From Cristatella mucedo (lineage: Eukaryota; Bryozoa; Phylactolaemata; Cristatellidae): a stretch of 64,000 bases of DNA. The stretch lies in the NCBI GenBank assembly GCA_009760855.2, contig WPIO01000006.1, positions 8,096,001-8,160,000 on the forward strand. Reading direction: 5' to 3'. The number at the start of each line of letters is the position of its first letter. The first letter of the stretch is position 1. A program made the translations under genes and the position numbers. Positions 44,601-49,161 of this stretch are shown in pieces. A model generated the notes under the pieces. That model saw only the letters and a list, made by a program, of their open reading frames with translations. It ran no database searches and was not told the origin of the DNA.

Positions 44601-46980
44601 GCACGTGCTCATGCAAATGGGCTGCAAAGATGCTAGCCACTATTGCAATCCACTTTAATCACTGCATATCCACCCGGGAACAGTGGTGCAAAGCTCCAAC
44701 TTGGAGTGCACATTGCACTATCATATACCCACACAATCTTGAGCCTTTCCTAGACCTCTCATACAATCCAGTGCAGCGACCCCCCCTCTAATCGTGGTAT
44801 TGTCCAGGGTTCCGAAACGAATATCAAGTACCCGAGACACTATTATGTTTTGCTCCCATTCTCTTTGAACGCCAGCAAAGTCTGGAGGTGCCTGCTTGCT
44901 TGCTCGTTTGTTTGTGAGATCTCAAAGGTCAACTGAGCATTGGTGGCCAAACCCAGTAGCCTCCAAAGGGATCGCCTGTCCTGCCCCCCAGCAAGGGAGG
45001 GCTGTGGCCCGGGCCACTCTGCCTCGTCGTGGTGACTCGTGGGTTGCAGCTGTGGCCTGTCACCTCGCCCCACGTTCCCTTTTTGAGCTAGTGCAGTGGT
45101 GGCCTCCATTCAGTCGACAATCTCCAATGGGTCAGGCATTGAGGTCAGGCTGGGGGTGATTTCCTTTGTACTCTGCCTTTGCATTGTCTTTGCCTATGGC
45201 ATTTCGAGCAGAGGATGTCCATCAAATGGCTGGGTGGGTACTGGCACAGATTGAACAGCTCTTATTTTTTTGAGTTTTCTCCACTCCCCAATCAAGTCAT
45301 CAGAAGGGGCGCAGTCAAAGCCTGTTCAGAAGAAGTAGCTGCCTCAAAGCTGTTTTTTAACGACTTCTAGCGGTCACCTAAAGCTGGTATGTGCTTCGAT
45401 CTTCGATGCTCTGGTAGCCACATGCAGTATTGCTTATGCACATGATCCATTCCGACCTCCCTGGAAGTCGCACACGGCTTCATTAAAGATAATGCCGGCT
45501 GTTGCTGCCTACTTGCTTGATGATTGAACAACCAAACAGTGCTGGAGGTGTGACAGTAGGTAATTCTTTATTGCCCACTACAAGGGGGACTGGAGGGTGA
45601 TAGTTGCTCAGCAGACCTTAACGTTTGCTATTGACCATGACTCCCAGCGATTTGGGCATCAAGATCTGTAGCAAGTTGCTGCAGGTGGTTGCTTTCGGAA
45701 TGCTCAAGTTTGGTCATAAAATGGGTTTATGGCTAATCTCATGCACGGGCCAAAGGCTTATGGCTAAGCCCATTTCGTGAAAGAGGTTTAAAGTCATACG
45801 TAAGTAATTCACATTATTTCAAGTTATGCGTGGCTTTCGATAACCATGCAAGATTGTCGACAGAATGGCAACCCCTTGCCTGTGGCCACACTGTTGCTAA
45901 TGGCCTGCCACCCTGTGTATCCTTGCATACCGAATTCTCCCTTTTTTATTCCAAGTGATGCGCTAGAAGGGTGTGCCACTCCCTGAAATGATGTGTCACC
46001 CTGCTCCCAAACAGACCGTGCTACCACCATTAGGGCTAGGCATGTCACGTGTAACGATTGGCTTATTGAGCAAGGTCAAGGTCTAGGCCTCTCATGAAAG
46101 TTCAGCATCCCTAAACATTTTCTGGCTACGTCCTTGGCAGGGTGCACCTACACATTTACTTTTTAACATTGCGTTTGTTACGTGGGCCCTGGTGGTAACC
46201 CCTCAAATGTGCAAGAGCCACTCTTTCGTGAAGAAAAGCCACATGCCCTAAATAATGACCAATGTGGTTCCTGGGCCCATACCCTGATTCCTACCCACAT
46301 CCATCTGACGCGATCCTAATGTGCCTGGGCCTGGATGTGCTATCTGAATATCTGAAATTTGATGTGAGATATCTGAAGTGTGCCAGGCAAATGCATCGCT
46401 AAATCAGCCCTGATTGCGTTATATATGAGGCCCATGCTAAGAAATTGCTTAGCTGATTATTCACTTGCTGCACTCTCCGGCTCGTGAGGTTTGGAAGATT
46501 TCTGGCAGACTTGTAGGACGACAGTTGTTAGCTCGTGCCCAAGTGGTCTCAGCATCGAATGGTCCTAACTCGTCTTGCATCGATCGCTGCATACTGCTCA
46601 CTGCTCATACTGCTCATTACTATGATGCATTAATGAAAAATTGGGCTTAAATTGCTCTACATACCCACGTGCTGACTAGTTAGTGGAAAGGGGAAAGGCG
46701 TTTTCGCATGTGCTAGAAGTTGATGTAGAGAAGACGGGCTCGGTACATTTGCTCACTTGGTTCGTGCGATGGCGTGAATCATGTAGATGCAAACGCAGGC
46801 TCACTCTCGCAAGGCGTCGCCCAATCACCAGGCGTCTTATGCACTGATTGTTTGCTAAACGTTTGACTCCCTGCACCGTTTCAGGTCCGGTTTATTTTGG
46901 CCGAGGATGGCAGTGGTCTGGGTGCAGCCTTTGTGGCTGCCGTCGCGAGGCATGCTTCACGTGGCGTCACTAGCCCGTGA
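19238..46980 (+). CDS. Hexokinase, complete gene of 11 coding exons (470 residues)
   Basis: Hexokinase phosphorylates glucose to glucose-6-phosphate in the cytosol, the first step of glycolysis. Exons: 19238-19294, 21292-21460, 34519-34743, 35398-35537, 35813-35912, 37387-37466, 40587-40699, 42025-42180, 42607-42749, 42841-42974, 46885-46980. They sum to 1413 bases (471 codons), and every junction is GT-AG and in phase. In the joined protein: FLALDLGGTN at 80-89, GFTFSFP at 151-157, WTKSF at 171-175, NDTTGT at 208-213 with catalytic Asp209, GTGSNASYME at 231-240, EWGAFG at 263-268, FEK at 296-298, DGSLFKYHP at 413-421 and LAEDGSG at 444-450. Residues expected to bind glucose in human glucokinase (T168, K169, N204, D205, N231, E256, E290) fall on T172, K173, N208, D209, N235, E263 and E297, all conserved. 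The family's NPGKQ-like loop is changed to NHVGSF. The length fits single-domain invertebrate hexokinases. Exon 1 is the least certain part. Confidence 0.93.
20648..21117 (+). mobile_element. LINE 3' end, + strand, in hexokinase intron 1
   Basis: Matches, in + orientation, the C-terminal codons (PRTNLK...AWNSLP equivalent) and the 3' UTR of the 8.3-9.2 kb copy. It ends with GTAAAGCACCTAGATAG, GAGTTCTCTGAGGGAGC and ATTATTATTATT. Confidence 0.85.
21292..21460 (+). CDS. Hexokinase exon 2 (N-terminal helix to the MLPTYVR-equivalent)
   Basis: Acceptor ATTCAACAG, then VHKIADVFLMTEADAKQVA and EMAKGLSADE. Next comes MENTFVRETMDGN, which matches the family's MLPTYVRSTPDGTE block. Donor AATG|GTAAGT. 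The split Glu codon is completed by exon 3. Confidence 0.88.
21600..22200 (-). mobile_element. LINE 3' end, minus strand, split by a SINE
   Basis: AATAATAATAAT, TCTCATTCTAGGCACTTTAC, CACAGTGTCAGCATGC and then, after the SINE, GTCACCAAAGGATTTTAGTA resemble the reversed LINE 3' UTR and ORF2 end. Decayed. Confidence 0.6.
21774..21938 (-). mobile_element. SINE family 1, minus strand, hexokinase intron 2
   Basis: Reverse strand carries the TGGCTCACTAGGTAAGGCGG head, the B-box region GTGGGTTCGAACC, GCGATCCTTTATCGCCACTG and GGCTCTTCTGTCGCTATAC, and ends TTAAATCAGCT. One of the best-preserved copies. It sits inside a decayed LINE 3' end (about 21.6-22.2 kb, minus). Confidence 0.85.
22290..22810 (+). 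mobile_element. LINE endonuclease fragment, + strand
   Basis: Conceptual frames show KQSFES, ISVICRASGSKSSFISDFLD and a TKS.ISDH segment. They follow the order of the endonuclease in the 17.0-17.6 kb LINE, with frameshifts and the GDF motif mutated to SDF. Confidence 0.75.
22860..23055 (-). mobile_element. LINE C-terminal fragment, minus strand
   Basis: Minus frame LQWALIKNRINCKILSLAYR and LAKAHLSDLV align with DLHWLPVKQRIDFKVLSLTF and MAPAYLSDIL of other copies, but belong to a diverged subfamily. Confidence 0.65.
23060..23240 (+). mobile_element. LINE 3' UTR/tail fragment, + strand
   Basis: CATGCTGACACTGC, ATGTAAAGTGCCGAGG and TTAGTTCTGCAAGGGTG follow the LINE 3' order in the + direction. 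Confidence 0.6.
23241..23790 (+). mobile_element. LINE ORF2 C-terminus and tail, + strand, with nested SINE 2
   Basis: SWCTSLQPCLSFVSGVIVV and following residues are a diverged [19 protein letters not shown] region. The copy ends near 23.79 kb with CATTATTATTAG. A SINE 2 lies at 23536-23682. Confidence 0.65.
23536..23682 (+). mobile_element. SINE family 2 (tRNA-like head, LINE-like tail), + strand
   Basis: A-box-like TGGTTCAGTGGTTAAG and B-box-like GTGGGCTCGAGCCCC, followed by CATGTGAAGCGCCTGAATAG and TGCTATACAAATTAG. The 3' part resembles the LINE tail, as in SINEs that use a partner LINE's reverse transcriptase. Confidence 0.75.
23875..24130 (-). mobile_element. LINE 3' end, minus strand
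   Basis: GGCCCCCTAAGAGAAATAAA, ACTTTACATAAGTTG and GTTCCAGGCTTTCGAG follow the reversed LINE 3' order. Decayed. Confidence 0.55.
24148..24297 (-). mobile_element. SINE family 1, minus strand
   Basis: AAACAGCCTCATTTTATGTG, AGAAGAGCCTTAATGGCTAT, CACTTGCAGTGGGTAATAAA and CAGACCCACGATTTG, the reversed SINE 1 order. Confidence 0.75.
24385..24563 (+). mobile_element. SINE family 1, + strand
   Basis: Head GAGGTAAGATGCTTGC, B-box GGTTTCGAGTCC, GCGATCCTATATTATCCCC, GTGGTGATAGTCGTTAAAGC and end GGTAAATCAGCTAAT. It is 90 bp from a SINE 1 in the other orientation. Confidence 0.78.
25240..25600 (-). mobile_element. LINE ORF2 C-terminal fragment, minus strand
   Basis: The + sequence GTTGTGCCGTTCGCGACAGA followed by TAGAAGGGATGTCTCGAATG is the reversed thumb region seen at 8.8-9.0 kb. 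Decayed. Confidence 0.65.
25710..25850 (-). mobile_element. SINE family 2, minus strand
   Basis: Reverse strand: GTGCCGAGCTGGTTTGGTCC, AGTGATTAAGGTGC, B-box-like GTGGGCTCGAGCCCC, then CATATGTGAAGCGCCTGAAT and GGGCACTATACGAATG. Same order as the 23.54-kb copy. Confidence 0.75.
25860..26220 (-). mobile_element. LINE RT fragment, minus strand
   Basis: The minus frame shows RLHLSGRLK, YGVPSEIRFYTLCLADI and FLLR, which align with RSYLSGRLQ and YGVPQGSVLG...LPLADV. Part of the GVPQGSVLG motif is deleted. Confidence 0.7.
26240..26765 (+). mobile_element. LINE 3' end, + strand
   Basis: The + frame resembles SCHITPLLADLHWLP...FKV; then CTCAAGTCCTTAGGGTACC, GCCTGGAACA and (ATT)n at 26741-26758. A (TA)n microsatellite (26660-26686) has expanded inside the 3' UTR. 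Confidence 0.72.
26770..27185 (-). mobile_element. LINE RT fragment, minus strand
   Basis: The reversed sequence carries the AFDTI equivalent (GTATCAAATGCTACCAAGAG on +) and continues toward the RT start, in the same order as 15.82-16.13 kb. Confidence 0.6.
27190..27600. other. Hexokinase intron 2 stretch without a recognised element
   Basis: Locally G+C-richer with several overlapping short frames in both directions. No motif or splice pattern convinces me of an exon. Confidence 0.4.
27605..27940 (-). mobile_element. LINE 3' end, minus strand
   Basis: AATAATAATGCACTTGATAA, CTCAATCTCTTTCTAGGCAC, the GTCAGCATGC words and CTAAATGCTGTCCTAAATAG closely match the 8.26-8.58 kb copy. Truncated after GTCGGGAGGGAGTTCCAG. 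Confidence 0.85.
27945..29320. other. Hexokinase intron 2 stretch without a recognised element
   Basis: Contains a G-run near 28.05 kb. A 112-codon minus frame (28908-29246) and overlapping frames have no recognisable motif. Confidence 0.4.
29340..29662. repeat. Long CT-rich (polypyrimidine) tract
   Basis: About 320 bases almost entirely of C and T on the + strand, with CTCTCT, TCCCTC and TCTGTC variants and a pure (CT)n core near 29.50-29.54 kb. Open frames across it (Leu/Ser/Pro-rich) are artefacts. Confidence 0.92.
29835..29992 (-). mobile_element. SINE family 1, minus strand
   Basis: Near-identical in layout to the 21.77-kb copy: reversed head TGGCACACTAGGTAAGGCGG, B-box GGTTCGATTCC, GCGATCCTTTATCGCCACTG and GGCTCTTCTGTCGCTATAC. 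Probably one of the youngest copies. Confidence 0.85.
30555..31285 (-). mobile_element. LINE 3' end, minus strand
   Basis: AATAATAATAATAG, TCTTTTTCTAGGCACTTTAC, GGACGAATCACAAGTACCC and GGTCTCCAAAGGTTTTAAGG; then a decayed thumb region (minus frame with LQLIQNSAARIVRAVDL). An internal (ATT)n at about 30.7 kb suggests a second tail-only insertion. Confidence 0.75.
31290..32395. other. Hexokinase intron 2 stretch with long but unassigned frames
   Basis: A 166-codon minus frame (31289-31789) and a 164-codon + frame (31790-32284) abut each other. Neither shows a motif I recognise. Possibly remains of a mobile element. No function is called. Confidence 0.35.
32397..32620 (-). mobile_element. LINE RT N-terminal fragment, minus strand
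   Basis: Minus frame SFKKTVLRSLIEKTTLDREN matches LKKAVVRPLLKKATLDQENL of the 16.1-kb LINE. Confidence 0.75.
32622..33290 (+). mobile_element. LINE 3' end, + strand
   Basis: Begins with the equivalent of RACLDKDTA and runs through the thumb region, TTCAAATCGTTTGGAGCAC, the 3' UTR and GTATATCGAAGTGCTTGG to (ATT)n near 33.28 kb. Decayed. Confidence 0.7.
33468..33553 (+). mobile_element. LINE-tail-only insertion, + strand
   Basis: Starts CCCTTTGCAGCAAATG and carries the conserved AAAGCGCCTAGAAAG and TTCTCTGAGGGCGC, ending in (ATT)n. No LINE body precedes it. Same start point as the 5963-6056 insertion. Confidence 0.7.
33628..34030 (-). mobile_element. LINE endonuclease-RT linker fragment, minus strand
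   Basis: Aligns with 16.48-16.87 kb of the long LINE (GTCGACATCAGC, TTTGGATTGCGCATC, CTAGACTTAGTCTTTGCTA). Diverged. Confidence 0.7.
34519..34743 (+). CDS. Hexokinase exon 3 (phosphate-binding loop)
   Basis: A pyrimidine-rich tract ends in GTTGAAG, then HGDFLALDLGGTNYRVLHVR, the first ATP-phosphate-binding signature. It extends to the ...RPIPLG segment. Donor CTCG|GTGAGT. The next exon completes the Gly of GFTFSFP. Confidence 0.95.
35398..35537 (+). CDS. Hexokinase exon 4 (hexokinase signature)
   Basis: Acceptor CGTTGCAG. Encodes (G)FTFSFPMVQKSLNSGYLV then WTKSFKCTGG, the hexokinase signature with the sugar-contacting Thr-Lys. Donor GGG|GTGAGT at a codon boundary. Confidence 0.95.
35813..35912 (+). 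CDS. Hexokinase exon 5 (catalytic Asp)
   Basis: Acceptor TAATTGCAG. Encodes GIDVNVVAILNDTTGTLM with the catalytic Asp, and ends GLILG. Donor CTCG|GTAGGT. Confidence 0.95.
36035..37030 (-). mobile_element. LINE RT and thumb region, minus strand, hexokinase intron 5
   Basis: Minus frame 36512-36027 shows ARNLGVQFECDLSLDDHI, NAFVKYHLDLSSSLLAHLPA and LQLVQNSAARLVGRE. The following 36.5-37.0 kb matches the RT with YADD at FYLYADDIGHIYA. A 15-bp unit (CTGGGACATTCTCTACCAACT / ATGGGACATTCTCTACCAACT) is duplicated near 36.12 kb, written here as two variants of one word. The 3' UTR is absent. Confidence 0.8.
37387..37466 (+). CDS. Hexokinase exon 6
   Basis: Acceptor CTCTTTCTAG. Encodes TGSNASYMEHLEKVNKWPGD and ends PDQ. 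Donor CAG|GTAAAC. Contains the glucose-contacting Asn of GTGxN. Confidence 0.93.
37860..37980 (+). mobile_element. SINE 2 or LINE tail fragment, + strand
   Basis: ATATGTGAAGCATCTGCAGA, CAGGTCTCTGACGGTGC and TATACAAATGTATTATTATT correspond to the SINE 2 3' part and (ATT)n. Confidence 0.5.
38108..38260 (+). mobile_element. SINE family 1, + strand, hexokinase intron 6
   Basis: Head GAGTGAGGTGCTTGCTC, B-box GGTTCGAGTCC, GCCATCCTTTATTGCCCACT, GATAGCCATTAAGGGTG and end GCTGTTTAATCAGCTAG. Confidence 0.82.
38262..39190. other. Hexokinase intron 6 stretch, nothing recognised
   Basis: No repeat or exon pattern seen. Confidence 0.4.
39200..39850. promoter_or_regulatory. CpG-rich island inside hexokinase intron 6
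   Basis: About 650 bases with elevated G+C and CpG, and overlapping long frames on both strands (208 codons at 39068-39694 +). It contrasts with the flanking A/T-richer intron. It might be an internal promoter or a CpG-rich repeat. No coding motif is recognised. Confidence 0.35.
40216..40362 (+). mobile_element. SINE family 1, + strand, hexokinase intron 6
   Basis: GAGATAAGGTGCTTGCAC, GGTTCAAGTCCTGC, GTGATAGCTGCTGAGGCTCT and GCTACGCAAGTGGGG. Diverged copy. Confidence 0.65.
40587..40699 (+). CDS. Hexokinase exon 7
   Basis: Acceptor TTTAACAG. Encodes VIIDVEWGAFGDNGVLDF and the DRDVDSRSNHVGSF segment. Donor TTAC|GTAAGC. The family's SLNPGKQ block is replaced by SNHVGSF with unchanged length. 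Confidence 0.93.
40700..42024. other. Hexokinase intron 7, no recognised element
   Basis: Mixed sequence, G+C-richer toward the 3' end. Short frames on both strands are without motifs. Confidence 0.45.
42025..42180 (+). CDS. Hexokinase exon 8
   Basis: Acceptor CTGCTTGCAG. Encodes FEKLFSGLYMGEIVRLVLA and the small subdomain to KVDG. The first Glu aligns with glucokinase E290. Donor ACGG|GTGAGC. Confidence 0.95.
42607..42749 (+). CDS. Hexokinase exon 9
   Basis: Acceptor TTTTACAG. Encodes DTSADSHAVREVLQAL and VVRYVCALVSSRAARLVCAG. Donor GCAG|GTGAGA. The following intron is only 91 bases. Confidence 0.93.
42841..42974 (+). CDS. Hexokinase exon 10 (adenine-side motif)
   Basis: Acceptor TTTTTCCAG. 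Encodes LSVFVHHIGKQEIAIAVDG then SLFKYHPTLKDQM, matching the DGSLYKxHP block. Donor CAAG|GTAGTC. Confidence 0.95.
43578..44535 (-). mobile_element. LINE of a second L2-like family, minus strand, hexokinase intron 10
   Basis: Minus frames contain [51 protein letters not shown] and LQLTMNMAARLV, the RT thumb region of L2-like LINEs. The 3' UTR (ACTCCACAAAGCCATAAAG on +) differs from family 1. Frameshift between the two frames near 44.3 kb. Confidence 0.82.
44540..46884. other. Rest of hexokinase intron 10
   Basis: A SINE 1 fragment may lie at 45556-45625 (TAGGTAATTCTTTATTGCCC, GGGTGATAGTTGCTCAG, + strand). Otherwise there is no recognised feature in about 2.3 kb. Confidence 0.4.
46885..46980 (+). 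CDS. Hexokinase exon 11 (terminal)
   Basis: Acceptor CACCGTTTCAG. Encodes VRFILAEDGSGLGAAFVAAV and a short tail ending TSP, then TGA. The LAEDGSGxGAA block is the C-terminal hexokinase motif. Confidence 0.94.
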   Translation, partial: VRFILAEDGSGLGAAFVAAVARHASRGVTSP

Positions 46981-47396
46981 GCAGCACAAGTCGGTGTCAG
47001 TGGTCACTGCAATGTGCAGGGCAGTGCAAGCAAGGTGGCTAGCAGCTGCTAAGGCGGCAGCGTGCTGCTGGGCGGTTTTGCTGCTGTGTGATACTGCTGG
47101 TGCTGCTTGGAACCCGGCAGAGGCTAAGTCGGGTGCCTATTTGATCTGCTGTCGGCATCGGTGCCGTCCACTCAGCAATTTTGTATGTCCTTTATCGATG
47201 TGCCCGTGGCCACGTTTAGGCTTACGTCCGCATACACGTGCCGGTTGCTGCATTTGCTGGCTACTTCTTGTGGTTTGCCTTGAGTGCACAAGCTGAGTGG
47301 CTCTCAGGTGTGCCCCTCCTACGTGCCGATTCTTTAGCGATCGGCTCTGGGCCGGGGCACGTGGTTGCGCAGGACCCTGGCCGTGTGATCGGTGCA

Positions 47397-47402
47397 AATA
47401 AA
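47397..47402 (+). terminator. Candidate hexokinase poly(A) signal AATAAA
   Basis: AATAAA about 417 bases after the stop codon is the first canonical signal downstream. Further AATAAA-like words near 47.52 kb belong to the tail of a LINE. Confidence 0.5.
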
Positions 47403-47524
47403 GCCTTCTCGTCAGTATTACGACTCCTTGAATTAAATATATTTCGTGGGCCCATGTGTCTCTTGTCTGCCTTTGTGGTCACTGCCTGCCTCTGTTTGGC
47501 TCATTCTTATGAAATATATCTAAT

Positions 47525-48150
47525 AAATAAATATAATAAATGTATATAAATGTAACTCCTCAAAGCAACAAAGACTCGATGGATGTTATGCAGGAGAGTA
47601 TAGTATAACACGGTCAAAGCCTAATCAGCGTTCGGTACTCATTCGGTAGCGAACAGACTTCATCTCACGAAACAAAGAGAAAGTGAGAAGCATAGCTGAG
47701 TCAAAAGAGCAGTTGAGGTAGTGAACAGCATGGAGCTAGCAGCTCAAGACGGCTGGAAAGAATGTGCCATAGTCGGCAGTGGGAGAGTAGATGTCGTTGC
47801 TTAAAAATTGTGGCAGTGAGTTCCACAGCCTATGACCTGCAAAGAAAAAGCTTCTATGGCCAACTGTCTTTAAGCAGAGAAATGGAACAGCTAATTTATT
47901 GTCTATACAGGACCTGAGTGCACGAGGATGCTGAAACAGGTGCAGCAGTAAGCTAGCTTTAAGCTAGGCATGAAGAAGCCAAGCCGTGGCGGACCTTGTG
48001 AGTCAGCTTTAAGATTTAAGAACTTAGCTCTGTATCCGTTGATCAACTGGCGGCCATCCGAACTCTTTCAGCAAATGAGGCACATGGTCAAACCTCTGGG
48101 ATTGGTAAACTTGCCTTGCAGCCATATTCATCGCTGGGTGCATTTTAGGC
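47525..48150 (-). mobile_element. Second-family LINE 3' end, minus strand
   Basis: TGTAACTCCTCAAAGCAACA, AGACTTCATCTCACGAAACA, GGACCTGAGTGCACGAGG and TTGATCAACTGGCGGCCATC match the 43.58-44.1 kb copy in the same orientation. Its tail lies about 0.55 kb after the hexokinase stop. Confidence 0.8.
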
Positions 48151-48672
48151 CGCCGCCTTCTGAGCTGAGCTTCCAAATGAGAAATAACATTTTTGTTTAG
48201 AGGGTACGAAAGGCAAATTTCGATGCTGAATCCTGTCTATTTGAAGGACTGAGCGGCCCATAACAAGAGGGCTCAGCGGCCTTGTAGAAGACGTCTTGCA
48301 TAAGCTATCGTTTGCACTAAGCAATGAGCGGTAAAATCATCTTTAATTTTTTGTGAGTCGTATAACGATGCGAGAGTGATCGGTCCTGTTGTATGGAGCT
48401 GTGCAAGTTCGAGCGAATAAAGGAGGGATCCCCCGAAAGCTTATCCTTAAATTTGAGCAAAACAGTCGGAGTGAAGTTGAAACTAACACCCGTGCTGAAG
48501 TTCTTTTGAATGTATAAAACTGAAACTGCTAACATTAATATCAGATGCATATGCACTGCACACTCAAACCCAAAAGAATGTAGTGTAGGTCTAGATTTGC
48601 TCGACCGTGCAGCTTTTCTTAAGCCCCCTTCCGAGTGGCCTGGAGCTGTGATTTAAGTTCTATCTGCTAATT

Positions 48673-48912
48673 ATGATTGGATTCCCATGTACGAATTGTC
48701 ACGATAGTGGGACAAATTTTGGACAAAATGCCCAAATTTACCGCAAACCCTATGCACTCCTTGACATTTTCAGCCAGAATCGAGTGTTGAGAGATGACCC
48801 CCTCCCCAGATCAGCTCAAACCGAGACCGTAAAACCTGTCTACGAGACAGAATTTTTAGGCCTACCCATCGAGCATAATTCATTCGGCCGAGAAAATCTC
48901 GCGATCCATTGA
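48673..48912 (+). CDS. Unassigned 79-codon open frame
   Basis: Protein-like composition (GFPCTNCHDSG near the start, LGLPIEHNSFGREN near the end) without a domain I recognise. A GTAAAA donor-like site within it (ACC|GTAAAA) is in phase with the acceptor at 49162, so it might be an upstream exon of the tentative gene. Low support. Confidence 0.2.
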   Translation: MIGFPCTNCHDSGTNFGQNAQIYRKPYALLDIFSQNRVLRDDPLPRSAQTETVKPVYETEFLGLPIEHNSFGRENLAIH

Positions 48913-48974
48913 ACGCTGAAGATTGAGGTAGAGTTGTGCGGAGTGGAGAAAGTTAATTCTCGCTCTTTCCGAGT

Positions 48975-49105
48975 TGTACAAGAATAATATTAGCACACTT
49001 GATATAGCGCCCTCAGGGAACTCACTCTCTCTAGGCGCTTTACATTTGCAGCAAAGGAAACACGATTGACTGGTTAGGAATAGCATGCTTAATAAACAAC
49101 AAGAA
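48975..49105 (-). mobile_element. LINE 3' tail fragment, minus strand
   Basis: CACTTGATATAGCGCCCTCA, CTCTCTAGGCGCTTTACATT and AATAGCATGCTTAATAAACA match the family 1 tail. No body follows. Confidence 0.75.
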
Positions 49106-49161
49106 CAAGAAAGCTTTCACTTCGTGGGCAACACTACGAAGCCTACCCAGCCAAATGACAG

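Noticed and set aside
46907-47296. 129-codon frame overlapping the last hexokinase exon
   Set aside because: It is in a different frame from the hexokinase reading and starts inside its conserved LAEDGSG block. It is a shadow.
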